Assembly: GCF_963664735.1 (NCBI RefSeq)
Contig: NZ_OY761553.1
Location: 4,878,408 to 4,942,407 of the forward strand
DNA from: an uncultured Cohaesibacter sp.
GTDB taxonomy: Bacteria; Pseudomonadota; Alphaproteobacteria; Rhizobiales; Cohaesibacteraceae
Direction: 5' to 3'
Length of the DNA stretch: 64,000 nt
Below are positions 1 to 8,488 of this stretch, in pieces (the stretch's first letter is position 1; the number at the start of each line of letters is the position of its first letter). Under the pieces are notes generated by a model that saw only the letters and a program-made list of their open reading frames with translations, did not search any database and had not been told where the DNA came from. The position numbers and the translations under genes are program-made.

Positions 1-910
1 AATGGAGGTGCATTATTTGACACCTCTGGATTTCAAGACTGTGCCTTGTCCAACCTATCCGGAAATCCGCCTGTCGCTGACCATGGGTTATGGTGTGGCC
101 AAAAAGATTGATGAAATCAATCCTGACTATGTTCACATTTCAACTGAAGGCCCACTGGGCTTTTGGGCACGTCGCTTTTGTCGCCAGAGAAACCAGGCTT
201 TTACGACCTCTTATCACACGCGTTTTCCAGAATATCTAGCTGCCCGGTTCCCGGTTCCGTTGTCGCTTTCCTATGCGGCCCTGCGGTGGTTTCATAATCC
301 GGGTAGCTGTTGCATGGTGGCTACTCCTAGCTTGAAGCGGGATCTTGATGCGCGCGGGTTCAGTAATTTGCGCTACTGGGGGCGTGGTGTTGATCTTGAG
401 CTGTTCCATCCGCGAGAAAAGAAGGTGCTGGATTTCCCCGGACCTTTGCTGCTCTATGTCGGGCGCGTTGCGGTTGAAAAGAATATCGAAGCATTTCTGA
501 AGCTCGATGTTGAGGGAACCAAGATTGTTGTTGGGGATGGACCTCAAAAAGAGGAATTGCATCAGCGCTATCCCGAGGTGCAATTCCTTGGTCTGAAGGA
601 AGGGGAAGAGTTGGCGGAAATCTATGCTTCCTGCGATATTTTCGTCTTCCCTTCAAAGACAGATACCTTCGGGATTGTTCTTCTGGAAGCGTTGGCATCG
701 GGGCTGCCTGTTGCTGCGTATCCGGTGATGGGCCCGGTTGATGTGATCGGTGACAGCGGCGTGGGCGCCTTGAATGACGATTTGGAAGCTGCCGTTCATG
801 ATGCGCTAAAAATTGATCCTCAGCTATGTCTGGACTATGCCCAGCATTATAGCTGGGAGGCGAGTGCTGAGCAGTTCATGTCCAACATCACCAAGATACA
901 CCCGGAATAA
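1..910 (+). CDS. Glycosyltransferase family 4 (GT1-like fold), 5' truncated by window edge
   Basis: Retaining GT-B glycosyltransferase that probably moves a sugar from a nucleotide donor onto a lipid or polysaccharide acceptor at the inner face of the membrane. About 302 residues are visible, while family members usually have 340-400. The first visible Met reads as an internal residue of the usual N-terminal H-x-V-h-x-h-TP segment, so the true start lies left of the window. The C-terminal half has the donor-binding signature: LLYVGRVAVEKN near residue 150, then IFVFPSKTDTFGIVLLEALA with the spaced acidic residues of the E-x7-E motif, then a GLPV turn. The acceptor cannot be told from sequence. 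The gene converges on the lipoprotein gene at 1087. Confidence 0.85.
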   Translation, partial: MEVHYLTPLDFKTVPCPTYPEIRLSLTMGYGVAKKIDEINPDYVHISTEGPLGFWARRFCRQRNQAFTTSYHTRFPEYLAARFPVPLSLSYAALRWFHNPGSCCMVATPSLKRDLDARGFSNLRYWGRGVDLELFHPREKKVLDFPGPLLLYVGRVAVEKNIEAFLKLDVEGTKIVVGDGPQKEELHQRYPEVQFLGLKEGEELAEIYASCDIFVFPSKTDTFGIVLLEALASGLPVAAYPVMGPVDVIGDSGVGALNDDLEAAVHDALKIDPQLCLDYAQHYSWEASAEQFMSNITKIHPE

Positions 911-1086
911 GAATGTTACCTATGCGCGCTATGTGCTTAGGCACTTGGTGAGCCCCTTTCAAGACAGCATTGTCCTTTGGACGGCGCAAGGTTATCGCTT
1001 GGCATTGAAGGTTTGCCAGGCGATGGCCTTTTTTCATATTCTGATTGTTGTGAGAAGCTTAAGCTTGGCTCAAATCCGGCTGAGGT

Positions 1087-1692
1087 CTAGATGGTTTTCA
1101 GCACCCATGACAGGATATCGGTCAGGACGGCATTGAGCGCTTTGTCCATGGCCGCAACGCCCTTTGCTGGTGTTGCTGAGCCTGCGGGCTCTGTTGCGTC
1201 GAATTGGCGAGAGGCAACCACGCGTCCGGTTCGGTCATTGATGATTTTGACCGACAGTGCGATATGGGCTTCTGGGCTGCTCGTATCTCTGACTTCAAAA
1301 GCGCGAACGGACGTGGCAAGCTTGTAATCAACGACGACGCCGTCACCCGGTTTTACGACGGAACGAATACGGTTTGAATTCTCAAAGGTCTGAACCAGTT
1401 TGTCCTGCAGCACATTGGGCAGGTTGTCGCTCCATTGAGCATCGCCAAAATAGGTGATTTCTGCGGAATCCGGACGGACGACAATCATTTCGCTGTCAAG
1501 CGACTTCAAAGCAGTTGGAATGGCAACTAGCAGCTGAGCATTGCTGCGGCCCTTAAGGTTCTGGAACTCAACAGGGGCGCTCAAGTCATAGGTTGTCAGT
1601 TCCTTGCTGCTGCCGATCACAGAGCAGGATGCGAGCCACATAGCAAAGCAAATTGAAGTCGCAATGCGGATATATCGGGTCGCAGAAATCAA
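1087..1692 (-). CDS. ABC-type transport auxiliary lipoprotein (PqiC/MlaB-operon type)
   Basis: Predicted outer-membrane or periplasmic lipoprotein that serves the MCE/Mla transporter encoded just upstream. The lipobox LASC precedes a mature body of about 180 residues typical of the ABC-transport auxiliary lipoprotein family. The frame opens at 1716, but no ATG gives a full signal peptide. A TTG at 1692 has GAGG eight bases upstream (1701-1704 on the plus strand) and yields a 22-residue signal ending at the lipobox Cys, so I chose it. The gene is last in the mlaE-mlaF-mlaD series, separated from mlaD by about 240 bases. The role comes from operon position and family; the substrate is unknown. 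Confidence 0.75.
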   Translation of the reverse strand: MISATRYIRIATSICFAMWLASCSVIGSSKELTTYDLSAPVEFQNLKGRSNAQLLVAIPTALKSLDSEMIVVRPDSAEITYFGDAQWSDNLPNVLQDKLVQTFENSNRIRSVVKPGDGVVVDYKLATSVRAFEVRDTSSPEAHIALSVKIINDRTGRVVASRQFDATEPAGSATPAKGVAAMDKALNAVLTDILSWVLKTI

Positions 1693-1931
1693 AAGAATTA
1701 CCTCAGCAATAATCAAATTTACTTGGTGCCTACATTACCTCAGAAATAAAAACTGCCAACCGGTTTTTCACTAATAATGCCGATTTTCTTTAGTGTTTTA
1801 AACATGTCGTACAAATTCGGATGTAAAATCAACCGTATTTGATTGTCATGAATAAAAATATGCCAGCGGTCAGTAGTTGTTTCCAAGTGTTGCTATTGTT
1901 GCAATCTTGTCGTTAATGTCGTCTGAATGAA

Positions 1932-3329
1932 TTAGTATCTTTGATTGAACCTTTTCACTTTGTTGCCTCCAAAGATCACGCTTGAAGGGTCTTTTTCCAA
2001 CTTGTCTACGGCTCCTTCAACGCGCTTTATTGTGCGTCTTGCATCGGAAACCATCGCTTCAACCTCTCTCAAGCCTCGACCCGAGAATCGGGCAAGGCCA
2101 TTGGAGATTTCATCTGCGCGGCTGTCAAATTTGTCTGCCACACTGCGAATAGACCTTGCTGCCAGAGTGACTTCTTCGATAACGCCTTTGCCTCCCTCTT
2201 CATCGGAGAGAATACCATCGACTTTGCCCAAGATGCCATCAATTCGCTTGGACGAATTGTTCAGGCGGGCAGCAAGTTCCTTGGCGTCGGTCACGATTGC
2301 GTTGAAATCCTCCGTCCGGGTGGCCATGGATTGAGAGAAAGTATTGATATTCGCGGACGCCATTTTCGCATTTGCCAGAATAGCATCAATGTCGCTTGAG
2401 GATTCTTCCAGAGAACTTGCAAAGGACTGCAAGGAACTGACCGCAGAGCGGATTACTTCAGGATCTACACTTTCAACCAGTTTGTTGATTCTGCCCAAAG
2501 AGCCATTGAGGTTGGTCGAGAATTCATTGATCCCCTTGGCAGCTTCAGACGCATCGGCAACGATGGTATCGAACTTGTCCGAGGTTGAAACCAGATTGTC
2601 GCTGAATTTCTCGATATTGGAAACACTGGTCTTGATGCTTTGAGGATCGACCGAGGCGAGCAATGTGTCTGCACGATCGCTCAGTCCCTCCAGACGCTTT
2701 GACAAAGATGTCAGCCCTTTGGCCGCGTCAGACGCATCGCTGAGGAACGTACCGATATTTTCGGAGTTGTCGTTAAGGGCGGTTGTGAAATTCTCGATAT
2801 TCTTGATTGTCGTTGCTACGCCATCCTTGTTGTTGTCGACGACATCTTCGACCTTGGACAAGACCCGATCAGCACGGGACATGATCTGCCTTGCTCCTTT
2901 CATCAAATCTTCAAATGACGAGCTTTTGGCAATCAACTCCGGAACCTTATTCTGATCGAGAAGATCGGGAAGATCAGGGCTGCCGCCCTTTATTTCGATG
3001 GTGCCGACACCTGTCAGCCCCTGAAAAGACAGGCTGACGTCACTATCGCTCTTGAGCGGGATATCCGAGAAGACTTGCAGGCTTGTTTTTACATAGCGGG
3101 GATTATTGGGGTCATATTCCAGTTTTTGAACAGAGCCCACCTTGATGCCATTGAACATAACCGCTCCACCGCGGTTGAGGCCAGCAACAGAACCTTCAAA
3201 GCGCACGATGACCGCTTTCGTTGGCCGCGCCTCATCATATTTGGCAATCCAGTAAATGAAGCCAAACCCGACTGCTGTCAGAATCAGTGTGAACAGGCCG
3301 ATGGCCACATAATTGGCTTTTGTTTCCAT
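1932..3329 (-). CDS. MlaD-type MCE domain protein
   Basis: Periplasmic substrate-binding subunit of an Mla-type phospholipid transporter. One N-terminal membrane helix (about residues 8-28) is followed by a single MCE beta domain (about 38-115) with the usual GLNRGGAVMFNGIKVG stretch. The rest, to residue 465, is a long polar helical region of alternating Asp/Ser/Asn-rich segments with a repeated short pattern (DASEAAKGI, DASDAAKGL), likely coiled coil. E. coli MlaD is about 180 residues, so the helical tail is much longer and may extend through the periplasm as in PqiB or YebT-like proteins. It starts three bases after the ATPase gene stops, which indicates one transcript. Confidence 0.9.
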   Translation of the reverse strand: METKANYVAIGLFTLILTAVGFGFIYWIAKYDEARPTKAVIVRFEGSVAGLNRGGAVMFNGIKVGSVQKLEYDPNNPRYVKTSLQVFSDIPLKSDSDVSLSFQGLTGVGTIEIKGGSPDLPDLLDQNKVPELIAKSSSFEDLMKGARQIMSRADRVLSKVEDVVDNNKDGVATTIKNIENFTTALNDNSENIGTFLSDASDAAKGLTSLSKRLEGLSDRADTLLASVDPQSIKTSVSNIEKFSDNLVSTSDKFDTIVADASEAAKGINEFSTNLNGSLGRINKLVESVDPEVIRSAVSSLQSFASSLEESSSDIDAILANAKMASANINTFSQSMATRTEDFNAIVTDAKELAARLNNSSKRIDGILGKVDGILSDEEGGKGVIEEVTLAARSIRSVADKFDSRADEISNGLARFSGRGLREVEAMVSDARRTIKRVEGAVDKLEKDPSSVIFGGNKVKRFNQRY

Positions 3330-3332
3330 GTT

Positions 3333-4145
3333 TCAGCTCTTGTCCCATTGTCTGATAGCGCGTTTGCCAGTGAAATAGCTTTTGATCCACGGATGCGTAT
3401 TCTTCTGCAATTCATGCATGGATCCGATTGCCAGAACTCGGCGCTCTGCAAGAACGGCGATTCTGTCGCAAGCCTGGCTAAGGCTATCCAAATCATGAGT
3501 TACCATAAAAACGGTCAGACCCAAAGTGTCTCTCAGGGTCGAAATCAATTCATCGAATTCTTCAGCACTGATCGGATCCAGACCCGATGTTGGCTCGTCC
3601 AGAAATAGCAGTTGCGGGTCAAGCGCCAGAGCGCGTGCGAGTGCTGCGCGCTTGATCATGCCGCCAGAAAGTTCTGAAGGAAATTTATGCGCGGCATCAG
3701 GCGTCAGCCCGACCAGTTCCAGTTTGGATATGGCCAGCTCGTCCATCAATCTTTGCGGCAGCGAATAATATTCCCGCATGGGCACCTGAATATTCTGCAA
3801 AACAGAGAGGGATGAAAAGAGAGCCCCATGCTGGAAGAGAACGCCGAGGCGCCGTTCGATTGCCAATTGTGCCGAGCGGGACAGGTGTTCCATATCCTGC
3901 CCAAACATGATGAACTGTCCGGTCTGTCGCTGCAGCAAGCCAAGAATACTGCGCAAGAGAACACTTTTGCCGGTTCCCGATGCGCCTACGATGCCCAGAA
4001 TTTCACCGTGCTTTACATCCAGATCCAGATTTTCCAGAACAAGCCGTGAATCGAAGCCGACGGTCAGTCCGCGCACAGACAATAGGGGGGAAGCATCCTT
4101 GCTGTTGTTTGGTCCGCTCTGATATTGCTGGTTGTGTGCTGGCAT
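3333..4145 (-). CDS. ABC transporter ATP-binding protein, MlaF-like
   Basis: Cytoplasmic ATPase that energises the MlaE permease. It has a Walker A motif GASGTGKS, a Q-loop region after LFQHGALF, the ABC signature LSGGMIKRAALARALA, Walker B LLFLDEPTSGLD and an H-loop MVTHDLDS, all in the expected order for a 270-residue ATPase. The Ile-Lys after the signature glycines is typical of MCE-associated ATPases. The gene lies between the permease (ending at 4156, a gap of 10 bases) and mlaD (gap of 3 bases), so the three form a translationally tight operon. Confidence 0.92.
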   Translation of the reverse strand: MPAHNQQYQSGPNNSKDASPLLSVRGLTVGFDSRLVLENLDLDVKHGEILGIVGASGTGKSVLLRSILGLLQRQTGQFIMFGQDMEHLSRSAQLAIERRLGVLFQHGALFSSLSVLQNIQVPMREYYSLPQRLMDELAISKLELVGLTPDAAHKFPSELSGGMIKRAALARALALDPQLLFLDEPTSGLDPISAEEFDELISTLRDTLGLTVFMVTHDLDSLSQACDRIAVLAERRVLAIGSMHELQKNTHPWIKSYFTGKRAIRQWDKS

Positions 4146-4155
4146 GGCTTTCTCC

Positions 4156-5310
4156 CTAAAAGCCTATCGCGGCGAAGAATATTGCAAATAGGCCATCGAC
4201 CATTACCATTAGGAAAATGGATTTGACGACTGCTGCTGTTGTTCTTCTGCCCAGGCTTTCGGCGCTACCGCCCACTTGCAATCCTTCGCTGCAAGAGATC
4301 AGGGCAATAATCAACGCCATGAATGGAGCCTTTATGACGCCGACGAGAAATGTATTGATGGCAACAGCTTCTCTTAGCCAGTTGATATAGGTAATCGGCG
4401 AGATGTCGGAATAGGCCCAGAGCAGCATGCCGCCGCCGACAAGTGCGGCAACATTTGCCACCAGCCCCAACAAGGGCAGTGCGATAATCAGGGCAATGAC
4501 GCGCGGCGCAATGAGCACTTCAATGATATTCAGCCCCATGACGCGCATGGCATCAATTTCTTCGCGCATTTTCATGGAGCCGATTTCCGCAGTGAATGCA
4601 CTGCCGGATCGTCCGGCAACGAGAATGGCTGTCAACAATATGCCGACTTCGCGAAGAACCAGAATGCCCACCAAATCAATGACGAAGGTTTCTGCACCAA
4701 ATTTACGGAGTTGAAACGCGCCTTGCTGGGCAACGATGGCGCCAACAAGAAAGGACATCAGTGCCACAATCGGCACGGCTTTCAGTCCTGTCTGTTCCAT
4801 GTGGTGAACAATGGACGTGAAGCGCAGTCTTCTGGGATTGATAAAATTCTTGATGAGGCTTGTAACGATCTCTCCGGTTAGAAATGCCAGTATCCTTATA
4901 TCCTTGAAAATTTCGACGACATCTTCGCCGGTCTTTTCAAGCACAGATATAAAGAAATTCTGGTTCTCTTGCGCGGGAGGGGGCGTCTGGTTCGTTGCGT
5001 CAACCGCATTGAACAGTGTTACGTGGTCAGGCTTGATTGGGTCTGCATGGGTGAGGTCCAATTTCAAGCCGCGCAGGAGGCGTATGATCACCCACGCTCC
5101 AGACGTGTCCAAGGCGCAAAGGCCAGAAAGCTCGATCTTCCTGACATCTATATTATTCTTGATGGCCGTGTCTACCTGCTGGTCCGCGGCCGCTAGTGTA
5201 TCAATTGTCCAGTCGCCGGATAGATAAAGCGTAGCTGGCTCGCCATCATTATGGGCCTGCAAAAGAGGCGATTGCCCTGAACCGGCAATGTCTTGGTCTT
5301 TTGGAGCCAT
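4156..5310 (-). CDS. STAS-MlaE fusion permease of an Mla-type lipid transporter
   Basis: Inner-membrane permease of the lipid transporter. Residues 25-115 form a STAS-like domain (the role played by separate MlaB in E. coli) with IELSGLCALDTSGAWVI around the usual Asp-Thr-Ser-Gly loop. Residues 130-384 form the MlaE domain with five to six hydrophobic helices, including the conserved REVGILLTAILVAGRSGSAF block and the EEIDAMRVMG coupling segment. At 384 residues it is the usual size of the fused STAS-MlaE form. It is the first gene of the operon; the next gene upstream, an MFS transporter, ends 184 bases away. Confidence 0.9.
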   Translation of the reverse strand: MAPKDQDIAGSGQSPLLQAHNDGEPATLYLSGDWTIDTLAAADQQVDTAIKNNIDVRKIELSGLCALDTSGAWVIIRLLRGLKLDLTHADPIKPDHVTLFNAVDATNQTPPPAQENQNFFISVLEKTGEDVVEIFKDIRILAFLTGEIVTSLIKNFINPRRLRFTSIVHHMEQTGLKAVPIVALMSFLVGAIVAQQGAFQLRKFGAETFVIDLVGILVLREVGILLTAILVAGRSGSAFTAEIGSMKMREEIDAMRVMGLNIIEVLIAPRVIALIIALPLLGLVANVAALVGGGMLLWAYSDISPITYINWLREAVAINTFLVGVIKAPFMALIIALISCSEGLQVGGSAESLGRRTTAAVVKSIFLMVMVDGLFAIFFAAIGF

Positions 5311-5494
5311 ACTTCACTTCGCCTTGTCATCGTTTTTGAAATGCTCATCGAAGACTAAAAGTTAAGCGATGAGAATCAATATGATTATAATTATTTAAGC
5401 CATGAAACTACATATACAGAATTACCAAGGAGTCCCCATTCTTTATACAGTAAAAACGGCCTTCTTGCAGAGGGTCATTTGAACCAATTACGAT

Positions 5495-6700
5495 TTAATT
5501 TGAAGCTTCCTGCGGTTCATCCGCCTTTATGCGCCTGAGCGAGAAGAAACGGCTGGTCAGCAGCAAAAGGAAGGCGACCAGTCCAATCGCGCTCATGATC
5601 ATAAAGGCAGATCCTTGCAGTTCCGCATAAAGAAAGCCTGAGGCTGTTGTGGCGAGTGCCGATAGTAAGCCGGTAAGCATCGTGTAGAGGCCTTGTGCAG
5701 TTCCCGAGAGTTCATCGTCGACCGTTTCATTGATGAAGAACATCATGCCCAAATGCGCGCAGCCAAAGGTGCCTGCATGCAGCACCTGAAGTACGACATA
5801 TCCATATGTTGGAAGTTCCAGAGGGAACGCAGCCCAACGGACAATCGCGGTGAGGGCGGCAATCATTATGAGCGCTTTCCAGTTCAGGCGTGCCGATATC
5901 CTCTTGGAAAAACGAAACAGAATGATTTCGGCGACTGAGGCTATGGACCACAAAATGCCGGTCATATTGGGCGCGATACCAATCTGGTTCCAATAGATGG
6001 AGGAGAACGAATAGAGCATGCTGTGGGAGGCCTGAATTAGAGACGCTGCAAATAGAATGATCCAGAAACTGCCTTGGGCAAACTGTTTCAGCTGAGCCCA
6101 ATCCAGTCGCGTTCCTTTGGAAAGGGTCTTGTTGTCGATCTGGCGAGGATCTGTCGGGAGGGTCATAGTCGAAAGAATGAAGAGCATATTGCCCATAACC
6201 AGCAACCAGATCACCTTGTTCGCTCCGAATATTTCCATGAAAAGCCCTGCGGCGAGATTGGCAATCATGAAGGCGAGGGTGCCAGAGCTGCGCATGCGTC
6301 CATAATCAAGGCCAAATCGACGTGTTCCGGCAAGGGCCAGAGAGTCTCCAACCGGCACAATCGCGCTTTGGGCGATATGTGATAAGGCCATAACAACGGC
6401 GATCCAGATTATGCTGTCGTTAAGCGTAATCAGCACAAAACTCAGGCCATAAACACTGCCGTAAATGCGCAGGGCCAGCCGCCGGTCGCCGATTTTGTCC
6501 GAAATTGCCGCCATAATTGGCGTAAAAAGCACGCGAGCAATCATCGGTATGGTTAATATCAGGCCAATATGCTCGGCACTGAATGCCAAACTTTTAAGCC
6601 AAACCGCAAAAAACGGCACATAAATGCCATAGGGAAAGAAGAATCCGCCAAAAAAGAGGGACATTCGGACTGAGTATTTTTGCTGAATTTGGGCCTTCAT
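5495..6700 (-). CDS. MFS transporter, 3-phenylpropionate/nucleoside permease-like group
   Basis: Twelve-helix major facilitator transporter of 401 residues. The N-terminal helix is rich in Phe and Gly (MSLFFGGFFFPYGIYVPFF), followed by a cytoplasmic loop DKIGDRR between helices 2 and 3. This resembles the HcaT/NupG-like MFS_1_like group more than drug exporters. I chose the Met at 6700 because longer starts up to 6838 run into the divergent cheZ-like gene that begins at 6820, and because homologous proteins begin a few residues before this first helix. The substrate is not predictable. The short 6701-6819 interval must hold both promoters. Confidence 0.82.
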   Translation of the reverse strand: MKAQIQQKYSVRMSLFFGGFFFPYGIYVPFFAVWLKSLAFSAEHIGLILTIPMIARVLFTPIMAAISDKIGDRRLALRIYGSVYGLSFVLITLNDSIIWIAVVMALSHIAQSAIVPVGDSLALAGTRRFGLDYGRMRSSGTLAFMIANLAAGLFMEIFGANKVIWLLVMGNMLFILSTMTLPTDPRQIDNKTLSKGTRLDWAQLKQFAQGSFWIILFAASLIQASHSMLYSFSSIYWNQIGIAPNMTGILWSIASVAEIILFRFSKRISARLNWKALIMIAALTAIVRWAAFPLELPTYGYVVLQVLHAGTFGCAHLGMMFFINETVDDELSGTAQGLYTMLTGLLSALATTASGFLYAELQGSAFMIMSAIGLVAFLLLLTSRFFSLRRIKADEPQEASN

Positions 6701-6819
6701 CGCGGGTTTGCCTGCTAAAAAGTAAAATTGCGTTAAGATTTGGCCTGTAGCATCAGACGGTGAGAATGCGTATATCGAGCCTGATTCGCGCCATTTACGA
6801 TAGGAATTTGGTCTGAACC

Positions 6820-8340
6820 ATGAGCAAACCAATGCCACCTTCCCCGCTGAGACAAGAGGACTATCTGGCGATTGAATCCGCCGTGATGGAAACTGCCAGA
6901 GGACGCTGGTTTCTTGCGGAATATGCCCGTAGAAATCGGAATGCAGATACAGATACCTTATTGACGGCGATCGATAAACTGGAAAAAACGATCGTACGTG
7001 AAAGAGCTCCGTCTTCCTTGATGCATCAGGTGCGCATGGATCTGGCTGATATGGCCAGTGCCATAGATCGCACCAAGAAGGAAATCGCTCAGATCAAGCA
7101 TGAGGACAATGAAGGATCCGAACGCTTCGAACGGGCGACGATGGAACTGGATGCCATTGTATCTCAGACAGAAAGTGCTACCGGCGACATTCTGAGCGCC
7201 GCTGAAAAAATACAGGAATTTGCCTGGACGCTGCGCGAACAGGGCGCAGATAACGACAAGTGTGATGAACTGGACATGGAAGCGACCAACATCTATATGG
7301 CGTGTTCGTTCCAGGACTTGACCGGTCAACGTATCCGTAAAATTGTGGATGCCATGCGCTATGTAGAGAGCCGCATCAATTCCATGATTGATATCTGGGG
7401 CTTTGAGTCCGATGGAGTTGAAGTCGACCAGAACCATCATCGAAGCCATGATGTGCGGCCTGATGCCCACTTGCTCAATGGTCCGGCCTTGGCTGGAGAA
7501 GGGGTTGATCAGGGCGATGTTGACATGCTGTTCGATAATGCAAATCTGCATGAACAAGCCGATCAGGATGATGTTGACGCCCTTTTTGACAATGCTCCAA
7601 CCATCGACAATGAAGCAGACGACCTGCCTGAGGAAATGAGTCAGGATGCTGCGGATGCCTTGTTTGCGACAGATTCTGTATCAAGCGATGAAGATGAAGT
7701 TGACTTGAGCGAAGCCGAGGATGCTTCTGAGGCGGCTGCGGATGTTGAAGAAGAATTCGTCGAGGATGCCGAGTTCGAGGCAGTCGCTGAAGACGAGGCC
7801 GCCGCTGAAGATGCTTTTGCCGCTGAAGTTGACGATAATGTTTCAGAAGAGGCTGCTTCCGAATCCGAGAACGTCGTGGAAGATGCGACTGATGCAGAAG
7901 AAATGGTTTCTGTACAGGATGGCGACGTCGAATTTGTTGATATGCAGGATCTCGATTGGGCCTCTGCTTCTGAAGCTTCCGAATATCTGGAAACTGTTGA
8001 ACCTGAAGCCCAGCAAGAGACCGAGGCTGCGTCTGAAGAAGCGACTGAGGTTGAAGCCACCTCGGAGCTTGATGATTTTGATGCGCTGGAAGTCGAAGCC
8101 GAGGGGGATGTATTCGAAACAGCATCTGCCGATGATGAAGATGGCAAGCTCGAAGCTGCTGGTGAGGTAGATCCCGAGGCTGAGTCTGATGCTGAGATGG
8201 AAGCCATGATGGACGGTGAGGCCGATATCTTTGCCTCCGCAGATGTGTTCGATTCTGCTTTGGATGAAGAATTGGCGTCCAGTGACGAGCAAGAAGAAGA
8301 GCCAATGGATCTGCGTGATCGTGTGGCTCAGTTTAGCTGA
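6820..8340 (+). CDS. cheZ: CheZ-type CheY-phosphate phosphatase with long acidic tail
   Basis: Chemotaxis phosphatase that should speed dephosphorylation of CheY-P. Residues 1-195 form the helical CheZ core. The catalytic block SFQDLTGQRIRKI carries D166 and Q170, matching D143 and Q147 of E. coli CheZ in QDFQDLTGQ. A linker with LLNGP (residues 218-222) is followed by three acidic repeats, DQGDVDMLFDN (230-240), DQDDVDALFDN (248-258) and SQDAADALFAT (274-284). These resemble the E. coli CheZ C-terminal CheY-docking peptide SQDQVDDLLDSLGF. Residues 290-500 are Glu/Asp/Ala-rich and probably disordered, making the protein (506 residues) more than twice E. coli length. It converges with the giant repeat gene across a shared terminator. 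Confidence 0.85.
   Translation: MSKPMPPSPLRQEDYLAIESAVMETARGRWFLAEYARRNRNADTDTLLTAIDKLEKTIVRERAPSSLMHQVRMDLADMASAIDRTKKEIAQIKHEDNEGSERFERATMELDAIVSQTESATGDILSAAEKIQEFAWTLREQGADNDKCDELDMEATNIYMACSFQDLTGQRIRKIVDAMRYVESRINSMIDIWGFESDGVEVDQNHHRSHDVRPDAHLLNGPALAGEGVDQGDVDMLFDNANLHEQADQDDVDALFDNAPTIDNEADDLPEEMSQDAADALFATDSVSSDEDEVDLSEAEDASEAAADVEEEFVEDAEFEAVAEDEAAAEDAFAAEVDDNVSEEAASESENVVEDATDAEEMVSVQDGDVEFVDMQDLDWASASEASEYLETVEPEAQQETEAASEEATEVEATSELDDFDALEVEAEGDVFETASADDEDGKLEAAGEVDPEAESDAEMEAMMDGEADIFASADVFDSALDEELASSDEQEEEPMDLRDRVAQFS
7507..7671 (+). repeat. Three tandem CheY-docking-like peptide repeats inside cheZ
   Basis: These codons encode residues 230-284 of the CheZ-like protein. Three units with the pattern D/S-Q-x-D-h-D-x-L-F follow one another at spacings of 18 and 26 residues. 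Each resembles the single C-terminal docking peptide of E. coli CheZ (DQVDDLLDSLGF) and the EIDALL-type N-terminal peptide of FliM. The third copy has Ala in place of the second hydrophobic residue. Confidence 0.7.
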
Positions 8341-8395
8341 TCATTTTTATATTCCTGCTCGCCGGACCGAGGCGATTGCACGAAAAATATCGAAT

Positions 8396-8424
8396 AAAAA
8401 AGGGTGCCCTTGGCACCCTTTTTC
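8396..8424. terminator. Bidirectional intrinsic terminator between cheZ and the giant repeat gene
   Basis: The stem GGGTGCC (8402-8408) pairs with GGCACCC (8412-8418) around a three-base loop. It is flanked by six A and five T, so it can act in both directions. It lies between the stops of the two convergent genes. Confidence 0.9.
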
Positions 8425-8488
8425 TTTAGCTGTGTGGCGAGGCTGACGATTGAGCATCAGCCTCGATTTTTGAAATCAGCCAAACGCC

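Noticed and set aside
7475-8305. Long open frames on the strand opposite cheZ, Ser- or His/Pro-rich
   Set aside because: They arise from the GAx/GCx codon bias of the acidic tail; they have no ribosome site and no family resemblance.
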